Origin: Flavobacterium azooxidireducens
Lineage (GTDB): Bacteria > Bacteroidota > Bacteroidia > Flavobacteriales > Flavobacteriaceae
Assembly: GCF_023195775.1 (NCBI RefSeq)
Contig: NZ_CP096205.1
Coordinates: forward strand, 682,001 to 746,000
Direction: 5' to 3'
DNA: 64,000 nt
The notes beneath the pieces are model-generated. The model had not been told where the DNA came from. It made no database searches and saw only the letters and a list, made by a program, of their open reading frames with translations. Both the position numbers and the translations under genes were made by a program. Positions 35,984 through 43,110 of the stretch are shown one piece after another. Each line of letters starts with the position of its first letter. The stretch's first letter is position 1.

Positions 35984-36184
35984 ATGCGTTACGTCATCGC
36001 CTTCTTCCTCCCCTGGCTTTCCTTACTTTTACAAGGAAAAATACTTTCGGGTATCATTTGTTTAATTCTACAAATCACCATCATTGGTTGGATTCCTGCC
36101 GTGATTTGGGCATTTACGGCGTTGAATCGGATGTATGCGGATAGGAGAACGAATAAAATTATTAAGGAGATGAAGCGGAATTAA
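35984..36184 (+). CDS. YqaE/Pmp3-family small membrane protein
   Basis: A 66-residue proteolipid-like membrane peptide. Two hydrophobic helices, about 3-25 and 28-48, are separated by a short turn and followed by a basic tail (NRMYADRRTNKIIKEMKRN). The order FLPWLSLLLQGK..G..CLILQITIIGWIPAVIWA is the Pmp3 pattern. Members are linked to membrane potential and salt stress in other organisms. It follows the nuclease gene closely. After it, 36185-36366 contains only short AATCCGTG-type phrases also seen at 44.1 kb and no gene. Confidence 0.9.
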   Translation: MRYVIAFFLPWLSLLLQGKILSGIICLILQITIIGWIPAVIWAFTALNRMYADRRTNKIIKEMKRN

Positions 36185-36366
36185 AAAAGAACAGTAAAAT
36201 TACAAAGTTTGAAATGCATGCCACGAATTTGGCACTCACAAATCCGTGAAAATCTGCTTTCGCAAAGCGAATCAAAAATCTGCGTCAATCCACTTAATCC
36301 ATCCGATGCAATCGGCATATCCGTGTTCCATTCATTAAGTAGTCAAGACAGAAATGCTATAAAATA

Positions 36367-36393
36367 AAAAACCCCAGCGTTAACTGAGGTTTC
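36367..36393 (-). terminator. Terminator behind the left tRNA fragment
   Basis: In the minus direction AAACCTCAG pairs with CTGGGGTTT (one mismatch) and a T-run follows. It sits immediately 3' of the decayed tRNA copy, in the same relation as 36467-36490 to the intact tRNA. Confidence 0.6.
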
Positions 36394-36397
36394 CTAG

Positions 36398-36456
36398 TAG
36401 CGGGAACAGGACTCGAACCTGTGTCCGCCGCGGCGGATATGAGCCCTCCAACCCGT
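36398..36456 (-). pseudogene. Partial tRNA-fMet copy (3' half), left of the intact gene
   Basis: The acceptor 3' strand, T arm and anticodon-region segment GGGCTCAT are identical to the intact tRNA. The variable loop has been replaced by the palindrome TCCGCCGCGGCGGA (36424-36437), and the 5' half is missing. It is a non-functional remnant of a tandem duplication. Confidence 0.8.
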
Positions 36457-36466
36457 TAAAATGAAA

Positions 36467-36490
36467 AAACCTCATCAGATGATGAGGTTT
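36467..36490 (-). terminator. Terminator of tRNA-fMet
   Basis: AAACCTCATC and GATGAGGTTT form a perfect 10-bp stem with a four-base loop. In the minus direction a T-run follows, 7 bases after the tRNA 3' end. Confidence 0.9.
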
Positions 36491-36496
36491 CCTTAG

Positions 36497-36569
36497 TAGC
36501 GGGAACAGGACTCGAACCTGTGACCTTCGGGTTATGAGCCCGACGAGCTGCCTACTGCTCTATCCCGCG
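36497..36569 (-). tRNA. Initiator tRNA-fMet (anticodon CAT)
   Basis: A 73-nt cloverleaf: acceptor GCGGGA with TCCCGC, D arm with GAGC..GCTC, anticodon stem CGGG-CTCATAA-CCCG and T arm ACAGG-TTCGAGT-CCTGT, with discriminator A. Three consecutive G-C pairs under the anticodon loop and an unpaired first position (C1 opposite U72; the E. coli initiator has C1-A72) mark it as the initiator rather than elongator methionine tRNA. CCA is not encoded. It is the only intact tRNA in the window. Confidence 0.95.
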
Positions 36570-36615
36570 ATGTATGTTTTCGAATTATAAATTCGCTAAT
36601 GTCTTAATAAACTCT

Positions 36616-36675
36616 GAACCTGTGTTCGCCTCGGCGGATAGGAGCCCGACGAGCTGCCTACTGCTCTATCCCGCG
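36616..36675 (-). pseudogene. Partial tRNA-fMet copy (5' half), right of the intact gene
   Basis: The 5' acceptor strand, D arm and most of the anticodon arm match the intact gene exactly. The anticodon region then reads GGGCTCCTATCCGCC, so CAT is lost, and a TTCGCCTCGGCGGAT stretch replaces the variable loop. The T arm is cut after ACAGGTTC and the acceptor 3' strand is absent. Confidence 0.8.
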
Positions 36676-36811
36676 ATTTGTGAGTGCAAATATACAACGA
36701 TTATTCTAAAAAGCAAGTATATTGCGGATATTTTTATGTTTTCTATTGGGTAAGCGTTGCAAATCGGGGTAAACCTTTGACCTCTAAACCATAAACGAAA
36801 GGTATATAAAT

Positions 36812-36841
36812 GAAAAACACCCTGAAACGTGCAGGGTGTAT
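36812..36841 (-). terminator. Terminator of the small RNA candidate
   Basis: ACACCCTG and CAGGGTGT form an 8-bp stem (plus flanking A-T) around AAACGTG. In the minus direction TTTTT follows. No protein gene ends nearby on this strand: the closest stop is 280 bases upstream. Confidence 0.8.
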
Positions 36842-37038
36842 TCCAAATTCAACTAAATACTTGCAACACTTATAGAAAACATTACAATTCTTTCTCAAAA
36901 AAATTTACTTTTCAGACGATCTGCTTTTACTCAAATAAAACGTTTATATTCTGTCTGAAAATTAGTAAACTTTTATTGGCTTATATTAATTTTTTAATTA
37001 CAAACGTCTAACAGGCACACAGTAGTTATCCTTACTGT
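36812..37038 (-). ncRNA. Candidate small RNA downstream of the LuxR-type regulator
   Basis: About 227 nt between a TAnnTTTG-type promoter and an intrinsic terminator, with no convincing ORF. Three internal structures can be drawn: a 5' hairpin around CAGACAGTA...TACTG (37012-37040), a long helix joining 36901-36917 to 36953-36972 (TTTTCAGAC with GTCTGAAAA and TTTACT with AGTAAA), and the terminator hairpin. The class is unknown; 6S RNA was considered, but I cannot show its central bubble. An inverted repeat, GTAGAAC-TT-GTTCTAC, lies about 60 bases upstream of the expected start. The sequence is otherwise AT-rich. The rest of the 36570-37124 gap is the right tRNA fragment. Confidence 0.5.
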
Positions 37039-37044
37039 CTGATA

Positions 37045-37052
37045 CAAATGTA
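37045..37052 (-). promoter_or_regulatory. -7 element of the small RNA candidate (TACATTTG)
   Basis: An exact match to TAnnTTTG on the minus strand. A TTG lies upstream but at shorter than normal spacing, so activation by a regulator may be needed. Confidence 0.45.
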
Positions 37053-37096
37053 AAACGAAAAAAAGCAATAGAGTGTAGTACAAACTATCAATTTAA

Positions 37097-37112
37097 GTAG
37101 AACTTGTTCTAC
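37097..37112. promoter_or_regulatory. Inverted repeat GTAGAAC-TT-GTTCTAC, candidate regulator site
   Basis: Seven-base perfect arms with a two-base spacer. The same half-site (TGTAGAA) forms a perfect palindrome upstream of the kinase gene (39753-39770). It lies 13 bases past the regulator stop and about 45 bases upstream of the -7 of the RNA candidate. Confidence 0.5.
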
Positions 37113-37124
37113 AAAAAATAATTT

Positions 37125-37772
37125 TTAAACCTTCTCATTAAAAAAGGTAAACAGTTCTATTAATGCAGCGAGATTGTCGATTTGTAGTTTTTCAAAAATT
37201 CGCTTTTTATAAGTACTTACGGTGGTCTTTTGAATATTCAACGCATTGGAAATTTCAAGATTGCCATAACCTTTTACCAATAAGCGAGCAATTTCAATTT
37301 CTCGACCGGATAAATGTTCTATGGGGTTTATTTTTTTTCCTAATAAATAAGAATTCAAAATCTTTTCTTTAGTTACGGCACTAATAAATTTTCCTTCGTT
37401 AACCAAGGTAGCAATAGCTTGCTTGATTTCTTCCTCTTCACTCAACTTATTCAAATAGCCATTGGCTCCTGCATTAAAAAAACGAAGAGCATGAATAGAT
37501 TCATCAAAAGCCGAAAAGATCATGATTTTTATGTTAGGATATAGCTTTTTGACTTCCGGAACAATAGTAATACTATTTCCATCCGGAAAATTGATATCCA
37601 AAATCAGAACATCAATAGGATGATTTTTTAGTACTTCTAAAATAGTGACAAAGTTTTCAACTTGAAAAACAGTGGCGTTTTCATACAACTCTTTAACAAT
37701 CATAGACATTCCTTGTCTAACCACCGTATGATCATCGGCCAATAAAAAGTTAATTTCTTGATTATATTCCAT
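37125..37772 (-). CDS. LuxR/NarL-type response regulator
   Basis: A 215-residue DNA-binding response regulator. The receiver domain has acidic Asp13/Asp14 (LADDHTVVRQG) and phospho-acceptor Asp59 (VLILDINFPDG), with the AGANGYLNK region around 100. The C-terminal LuxR helix-turn-helix reads LSGREIEIARLLVKGYGNLE and SNALNIQKTTVSTYKKRI. It is the second gene of a pair, 20 bases after the sensor kinase. LuxR-type regulators bind inverted repeats as dimers; the GTAGAA/TTCTAC palindromes at both ends of this operon are natural candidates. Confidence 0.93.
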   Translation of the reverse strand: MEYNQEINFLLADDHTVVRQGMSMIVKELYENATVFQVENFVTILEVLKNHPIDVLILDINFPDGNSITIVPEVKKLYPNIKIMIFSAFDESIHALRFFNAGANGYLNKLSEEEEIKQAIATLVNEGKFISAVTKEKILNSYLLGKKINPIEHLSGREIEIARLLVKGYGNLEISNALNIQKTTVSTYKKRIFEKLQIDNLAALIELFTFFNEKV

Positions 37773-37792
37773 AGTTGTTTTGATAAGTAGGG

Positions 37793-39538
37793 TTATAGAC
37801 TATCAACAAGGATAGTAAACGCAACTTTTGTACCCTGCATGGGTTTGCTGTCAACAGTAATGGTTCCACCAAACAACTCAACAATTTCTTTACACAAATT
37901 GAGCCCCAATCCGGTACCAACATCATTAATTTGAGTAGAATTGATTCCTTTATAAAAACCTTCAAAAATAATTTTCAAGTCGGTTTCCGAAATCCCTCTT
38001 CCATTGTCCTGAACCATAAAATTCAAGTGATATTGCTTGTTGTTTATTTTCTGAGAATTAACGGTTAATTTAATTATGCCATTGTCGGTAAATTTATTGG
38101 CATTACCAACAATGTTATATAACAACTGATGAATTTTAGTTGCATCACTGTTAACCAAAGAACGTTCGTTTACATTGGATTGAACTTCTAAAACGTTCCC
38201 ACTGTTTTCAACCAATGTGCTCAAATTGTTTATTATCTGATTTAATTCCGATTCTAAATCAAACTCTTTTTTGTTTAAAACCAAATGTGTGTTTTCATTT
38301 TTAGAAAAATCCAATACCTGATTCACCATAACCAATAAAGAATTTGTAGTAAATTGAATTGTTTTAAACACTTCTTTCGTGTCTGCATCTTCAATCTTTT
38401 TACTCACTTTTTTGCTGTAGATCGAAATCAAACTCAAAGGTGAACGAATCTCATGACTCAACATGCCAACAATTTTATTTTTAAAAGATAGGTTTTGTTG
38501 AATTGTTTCCTGAGCTAACAGCAATTTTCTTTCGTTTTCAAAGGCTAATTGAGTAAAGAAAAACAATAAAACCGATAACACTAACATAATAAGTACGATG
38601 CCTAAAATAGAATAAAAGCGAATAGTTTGATTGGTCGTGAGCTGTTTATTAAACCCTTCTTTACTTTCGGTTCCTAACCTTAAAAAATAATTTCTAAACT
38701 CATCCAACAATGCTTTACTCTGATCAGATAAATTTCTATTAGCAGCAATAAGCATAGCGTCTCGCTTGCGAAGCTTTTCATAATTGCTTTTAATGATTTG
38801 AAACTGCTGTTGATAATGCTTATCAGAATTCTCAAAAACATTTTCAAACTGCTCTTCTACCGAACCGGACTCCTCTACTTTGCCATATTTCATGGTAACT
38901 TTTTGTTTCAAGGTCTCCTTTTTAATTTCAATCTTACCGGATAAAGCATTCATTACTCTTGTAAACAATCCTTTTCGGGCCAAACTGTCGGCTTCCAAAT
39001 GCGATTCTACTTCTACACTGTCTAAAATATCCTTATAATTAATTTTATTCAATTTTAAAGGAATTCCATCCGTATCAACCAAATAAATTTCTGGGTTTTT
39101 AAAAATAGAATCGATGCTAAATTTCAATTTATCAACAGCATACTGAAGGTATTTTTGTTGATTAACCGTTCGCTTTAATTTTTCATTCTCATCGGTAGTA
39201 AAATGAACAGTATCCAATTGGGAAGTCATTTTATCTAAAAGAGAAAAATAGTTTTCCAACGACTGAACATCTCTAAACTGAAGATAATCCTGCAAACTAA
39301 TTTGAGCTTCATTAAAATCATTACTGGCATTATCAATTAACGAATTTGAGCTTTCGGCATAATGAATTTCTTCATTAAACTTATCTAGCTTTTTCTCGTT
39401 TACCGATTCATTATACCACAACAACAAGACTATTAATTGTAACAATATGATGGATACAATCAAAATTAAATGGGTAGCCTTTCTGTGCTTAGATGAAGAT
39501 AGCGTTGAAACTATTCGATCAAAAAAATTCTTGTTCAA
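37793..39538 (-). CDS. Membrane sensor histidine kinase
   Basis: A 581-residue sensor with a first transmembrane helix at about 22-43 (LILIVSIILLQLIVLLLWY), a roughly 260-residue extracytoplasmic helical sensor region rich in Asp/Glu/Lys, a second transmembrane helix at about 307-330 (YSILGIVLIMLVLSVLLFFF), then HisKA with phospho-accepting His362 (GMLSHEIRSPLSLI) and HATPase_c (NIVGNANKFTDNG, DNGRGIS, GTGLGLNLCKEIVELFGG). No PAS or receiver domain is visible. The ligand is unknown; the sensor region shows TPR-less coiled helices. It is the first gene of the kinase-regulator operon. Confidence 0.93.
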   Translation of the reverse strand: MNKNFFDRIVSTLSSSKHRKATHLILIVSIILLQLIVLLLWYNESVNEKKLDKFNEEIHYAESSNSLIDNASNDFNEAQISLQDYLQFRDVQSLENYFSLLDKMTSQLDTVHFTTDENEKLKRTVNQQKYLQYAVDKLKFSIDSIFKNPEIYLVDTDGIPLKLNKINYKDILDSVEVESHLEADSLARKGLFTRVMNALSGKIEIKKETLKQKVTMKYGKVEESGSVEEQFENVFENSDKHYQQQFQIIKSNYEKLRKRDAMLIAANRNLSDQSKALLDEFRNYFLRLGTESKEGFNKQLTTNQTIRFYSILGIVLIMLVLSVLLFFFTQLAFENERKLLLAQETIQQNLSFKNKIVGMLSHEIRSPLSLISIYSKKVSKKIEDADTKEVFKTIQFTTNSLLVMVNQVLDFSKNENTHLVLNKKEFDLESELNQIINNLSTLVENSGNVLEVQSNVNERSLVNSDATKIHQLLYNIVGNANKFTDNGIIKLTVNSQKINNKQYHLNFMVQDNGRGISETDLKIIFEGFYKGINSTQINDVGTGLGLNLCKEIVELFGGTITVDSKPMQGTKVAFTILVDSL

Positions 39539-39729
39539 TGTTGAATTTGGTTAAAAAATTATACTTCTGTCCTCTAAAAAATCAATAAATCATTATTTAA
39601 AAAAAAATACCTAAAAACTTAAAAAACAGATATTTAAAACACAGATAACTCACATAGCCATCCTACTTAAAAAAGATTTTACGAACAATGCTTACATCTG
39701 GTAAAAATACCAATAAAACTACAAAAGCC

Positions 39730-39770
39730 TGTAGAACAATTAAATAATGTTATGTAGAATTAATTCTACA
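39730..39770. promoter_or_regulatory. Palindrome TGTAGAATTAATTCTACA plus half-site upstream of the kinase operon
   Basis: An 18-base perfect palindrome at 39753-39770 and a TGTAGAAC half-site at 39730-39737, about 200 bases upstream of the kinase start. They share arms with 37097-37112. The rest of the 320-base gap 39539-39858 is AT-rich with no ORF or other structure that I see. Confidence 0.5.
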
Positions 39771-39858
39771 CATTTCGTCGATTTTTAATGATCTAAAAAC
39801 GATTTGTTCTTTGTTTTCAAGTGTTTAAATTAGTAAAAAAAATCCAATTATTGTCATT

Positions 39859-40857
39859 TTAAAGTGATTTTCTTACGATTAATTTACACTCATTTTCAAG
39901 TTGAAATTTTTGATTTGTAAGAATCATTTCAGCCAACGATTTTCCCATGTTTTTAAAATCGGTAGAAATGGTCGTAATGCCGTTTTCAACCACTTTTTTT
40001 AAAGGAGTATCGTTATACGAAATGATCCCGTAATCAAGCCCTAATCTAAAATTTTGTGCCTTAGCATATTCAATTACTTCCACTAATTGTCGATCATTTG
40101 GAATTACAAAAACTGTTCCTTTTTTCATAAAATGTGATTCAAAATGCGAGATAACCTGATGTAAAAAGTGATAATCAGAACAAAATTTTTCAAAACCTTC
40201 CACCATGCCAAGCGGTTCCTTTTGACCGGGAAAAATTAAAATCATTTGTTCATACAGATCAATTTTTGACTTTCCTTCCAACAATAAAGAATACATATCT
40301 TTCACAAAATTTTGATGCACCGAAGGATAATCACTCAATTCTTCATTGGTTTGATCCAAAATATAAACATCACTTTTGGGCAATGTTTTAATAATGGAAG
40401 CCGCTCCTTTCAAATTGGTTGGCATAATAATGTATTTAGAATAATTGCCGTTACTTTCATTGATTAATTTTCGAAACATCACCAAATTAAAATGATGAAA
40501 ATAAATATCCACTTGTGCCCTATTGTCAATCGTTTCCAAAAAAGAAGTATACAAATCTTCCTTAAAGGCATTTAATTCATCAAACAACACAAAATAACGT
40601 TGCTCAAAACTAAATTCAACACTTTTTACGTAATAACCTTTTCCTAAAATGGCAAACACAATGCCTCGCTTTTTCAACTCATCATAAGCCAACAAAACAG
40701 TATCCCTCGAAATCGAAAATTCTAAACTTACTTTATTAACAGACGGAAGTTTGTCGCCTTTTTGCAGTCGATTCTCCGCAATGGCAATTTCTATAGATTG
40801 AATTATTTGTTTGTATTTCGGAATTCCCGACTGAGTGTCAACAACAATCAATTTCAT
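39859..40857 (-). CDS. GntR-family transcriptional regulator with sugar-binding-like domain
   Basis: A 332-residue regulator starting at the ATG at 40857 (MKLIVVDTQSGIPKYKQI); the open frame upstream uses non-ATG codons and is rejected. The N-terminal winged helix is GntR type (GDKLPSVNKVSLEFSISRDTVLLAYDELKKRG, 38-70). The remaining ~250 residues resemble a periplasmic-binding/LacI-like effector domain (YIIMPTNLKGAASII, FVIPNDRQLVEVIEYAK, GLDYGIISYNDTPLKKVVENGITTISTDF). Such regulators control sugar loci in Bacteroidetes. It is divergent from the galactan operon, and CTGGT repeats fill the intervening space, so it is probably the local regulator, with a galactose-derived sugar as likely effector. 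Confidence 0.9.
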   Translation of the reverse strand: MKLIVVDTQSGIPKYKQIIQSIEIAIAENRLQKGDKLPSVNKVSLEFSISRDTVLLAYDELKKRGIVFAILGKGYYVKSVEFSFEQRYFVLFDELNAFKEDLYTSFLETIDNRAQVDIYFHHFNLVMFRKLINESNGNYSKYIIMPTNLKGAASIIKTLPKSDVYILDQTNEELSDYPSVHQNFVKDMYSLLLEGKSKIDLYEQMILIFPGQKEPLGMVEGFEKFCSDYHFLHQVISHFESHFMKKGTVFVIPNDRQLVEVIEYAKAQNFRLGLDYGIISYNDTPLKKVVENGITTISTDFKNMGKSLAEMILTNQKFQLENECKLIVRKSL

Positions 40858-40873
40858 AAAGAGTAGTTTAAAA

Positions 40874-40914
40874 ACTGGTGGCAAGATAATCAAAAACTGG
40901 TAGGCACTGGTATG
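40874..40914. promoter_or_regulatory. Operator-like CTGGT repeats between the GntR gene and galM
   Basis: ACTGGTGGCA (40874-40883) and ACTGGTAGGCA (40896-40906) are direct copies, and a third CTGGTATG (40907-40914) follows at once. The last copy sits at about the -33 position of the galM promoter, so binding would block transcription of the operon. Confidence 0.6.
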
Positions 40915-40933
40915 TGATCGAAAATAACTTTCC

Positions 40934-40941
40934 TACTTTTG
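40934..40941 (+). promoter_or_regulatory. -7 element of the galactan operon (TACTTTTG)
   Basis: An exact TAnnTTTG match, 20 bases ahead of the galM start codon. The -33 region falls on the third CTGGT repeat. Confidence 0.55.
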
Positions 40942-40960
40942 TTGATATATCTATAAAAAA

Positions 40961-42016
40961 ATGATAGAAAAAAAACATATTTCTCAATTAGACTATCCTG
41001 AAAAAACGAAATCATTCGGAATGACTTCAGATGGGAGAGAAGTTTTTTGTTATACCTTAACCAATAAAAAAGGAATGGAATTGGCTGTAATGGACTATGG
41101 TGCAACCATAACTTCCATAAAAGTCCCAACAATAAACCACAATAAAATAGATGTTGTTTTGGGTTTTGATAACGTAGAAGACTACATCAAATCATATAAT
41201 TTACCAAGTGCTCCTTACTTTGGTTGCGTTGTTGGGAGAGTAGCAGGAAGGATAAATAAAGGATCTTTTTTGTTGAATGATAAAGAAATTTTCCTGACCA
41301 AAAACCATGGAAATCATCAATTACATGGTGGAAAAGAAGGGTTCGGACAAAAAATGTGGAAGATGAAAAAACGCACCAATGGCGATTTCCCTTCCATTAC
41401 GTTTGAATATGCAAGCCAAAATGGAGAAGAAAATTTTCCAGGCGTATTGGTCGTTGAAGTAACCTACATGCTCACAGAATCCAACCAAGTAATTGTGGAA
41501 TACAACGCATTCAGTACAGAGGACACCATTGTAAACCTAACGCAACACAGTTATTTCAATTTAGAAGGACATCAGCACAACATCAGCAATCAAACCTTGT
41601 TTGTTAATTCCTCCAAAATGTTGGAAACCGATGAAGAAAACATTCCAACCGGATTAGTTTTAAATGTAGCCAATTGCCCTTTCGACTTTTCAGAAGAAAA
41701 AAAATGTCCGAAATCCATTGACAATACATTTGTTTTGAATGAAAAAAACAGAATTGCAGCCTCATTATACAGCAAACAAAATCAATTGAAAATGAGTGTT
41801 TTCACCAACCAACCAAGTGTGCACATTTATGTGGGTGGTAATTGCTTCGGTCTACTCAAAGGAAAAGAAAATGCCGATTATCATACTCACAGCGGTATTT
41901 GCTTTGAAACGCAACATCATCCGGATTCACCAAATCATGCTCATTTTCCTTCTATCGTTCTAAAAAAAGGAGAACAATATTACCATCAAACCATTTTTGC
42001 CTTCGAAAACATTTAA
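40961..42016 (+). CDS. galM: Aldose 1-epimerase (mutarotase)
   Basis: Interconverts beta- and alpha-galactose ahead of galactokinase. It has 351 residues, normal for GalM. Visible motifs are NHQLHGGKEGFG (substrate His), VNLTQHSYFNLEG (catalytic His) and GICFETQHHPDSPNH with the catalytic Glu. No signal peptide is seen, so it is likely cytosolic. It is the first gene after the operator and starts a same-strand run of galactan genes with short gaps (9 bases to the next gene). Confidence 0.93.
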   Translation: MIEKKHISQLDYPEKTKSFGMTSDGREVFCYTLTNKKGMELAVMDYGATITSIKVPTINHNKIDVVLGFDNVEDYIKSYNLPSAPYFGCVVGRVAGRINKGSFLLNDKEIFLTKNHGNHQLHGGKEGFGQKMWKMKKRTNGDFPSITFEYASQNGEENFPGVLVVEVTYMLTESNQVIVEYNAFSTEDTIVNLTQHSYFNLEGHQHNISNQTLFVNSSKMLETDEENIPTGLVLNVANCPFDFSEEKKCPKSIDNTFVLNEKNRIAASLYSKQNQLKMSVFTNQPSVHIYVGGNCFGLLKGKENADYHTHSGICFETQHHPDSPNHAHFPSIVLKKGEQYYHQTIFAFENI

Positions 42017-42025
42017 TCCAAGACT

Positions 42026-43108
42026 ATGAAAAAATTGCTTTTATTCCTTCCAATATTTTTATTATTGATTAATTGTTCCGATGACGAAAAAACACCTGAA
42101 AATGAACCCATTATTCCGGAAGACAATTTCATCAGAGCATCAGACATGTCTTTTTTACCATTAATTGAAAGCGAAAACACAACCTATTTCAACAGTGCAA
42201 ACCAAGCTGAAAATGCGTTAACTACATTAAAAAATGCAGGCTGTAACACGATAAGAATTCGTCTTTGGAAAAACCCAATCGACAATCAATCAAGTTTTAA
42301 TCAAGTAAAAGCGTTTGCTCTGCGAGTAAAACAAGCCGGAATGAAAGTATGGCTCTCCGTTCATTACTCCGATACGTGGGCAGATCCGGGTCAGCAAAGC
42401 ACACCTGCAGAATGGGAAAGTCTATCCTTCACAAACCTAAAAAACGAAGTAATCAGCTATACTGAAACCATTATGACCGAAATTCAACCCGATATCATTC
42501 AAATCGGAAACGAAATCAACAGTGGTTTTTTATGGCCAAATGGTCACCTCATCGATAATGAAAGTCAATGTTTAGAATTACTTTCTGCAGCAAGTGCTGC
42601 TATTAGATCAAAATCAGAAACCACAAAAATAATGCTTCATTACGCCGGAATTGGTAGCGGATCAACTTGGTTTTTCAATAAAATGAGTCCGATTAATTAT
42701 GATTACATCGGCGTTTCCTACTACCCGATTTGGCACGGAAAAAATCTTTCTGAATTAACTTCCACCATCAACTCCTTAGGACAAACCCATAACAAAAAAG
42801 TTATTGTTGCCGAAACATCCTATCCGTTTACATTAGGTTGGAATGATTGGACAAATAATGTGGTGGGATTAGAAGACCAAATTATCCCCGCCTATCCGGC
42901 AACACCGGAAGGTCAAAAAAATTATATGCTAGCCATTAAAAATGTAATTCAACAAACCGAAAGCGGTATCGGATTTGCCTATTGGGGTGGAGAATGGATT
43001 GCTTTTAGAGGTGATGAATCGCCCAACGGCTCCTCGTGGGAAAACCAAGCCTTATGGGATTTTAACAACAAAGTACTACCGGCAATTGCCGTATTTAACC
43101 AAGATTAA
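42026..43108 (+). CDS. GH53 arabinogalactan endo-beta-1,4-galactanase, lipoprotein
   Basis: Endo-galactanase that cuts beta-1,4-linked galactan of pectin side chains. The 360 residues start with a lipoprotein signal (lipobox ending Cys17, LLLINC), so it is probably anchored in the outer membrane. GH53 signatures are NTIRIRLWKNP, HYSDTWADPGQQ, the acid/base Glu in IQIGNEINSGFLWP, and the nucleophile Glu in VIVAETSYPF. A second GH53 gene follows after two bases; its sequence is clearly divergent, so this is an old duplication or two recruited specificities (endo-acting on long versus short chains is one possibility). Confidence 0.93.
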   Translation: MKKLLLFLPIFLLLINCSDDEKTPENEPIIPEDNFIRASDMSFLPLIESENTTYFNSANQAENALTTLKNAGCNTIRIRLWKNPIDNQSSFNQVKAFALRVKQAGMKVWLSVHYSDTWADPGQQSTPAEWESLSFTNLKNEVISYTETIMTEIQPDIIQIGNEINSGFLWPNGHLIDNESQCLELLSAASAAIRSKSETTKIMLHYAGIGSGSTWFFNKMSPINYDYIGVSYYPIWHGKNLSELTSTINSLGQTHNKKVIVAETSYPFTLGWNDWTNNVVGLEDQIIPAYPATPEGQKNYMLAIKNVIQQTESGIGFAYWGGEWIAFRGDESPNGSSWENQALWDFNNKVLPAIAVFNQD

Positions 43109-43110
43109 TT

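Noticed and set aside
36497..36569. Integration site (att) for the accessory island at the tRNA
   Set aside because: Flanking fragments look like tRNA duplication remnants, and no integrase gene or clean 3'-end direct repeat at the other island boundary was found.
36829..37011. 60-codon plus-strand frame in the small RNA candidate region
   Set aside because: It starts inside the terminator hairpin and is rich in Phe/Lys/Asn as expected from AT-rich DNA; no homology motif.
36812..37038. 6S RNA
   Set aside because: The length is compatible, but I cannot draw the single long hairpin with an open central bubble that defines 6S RNA.
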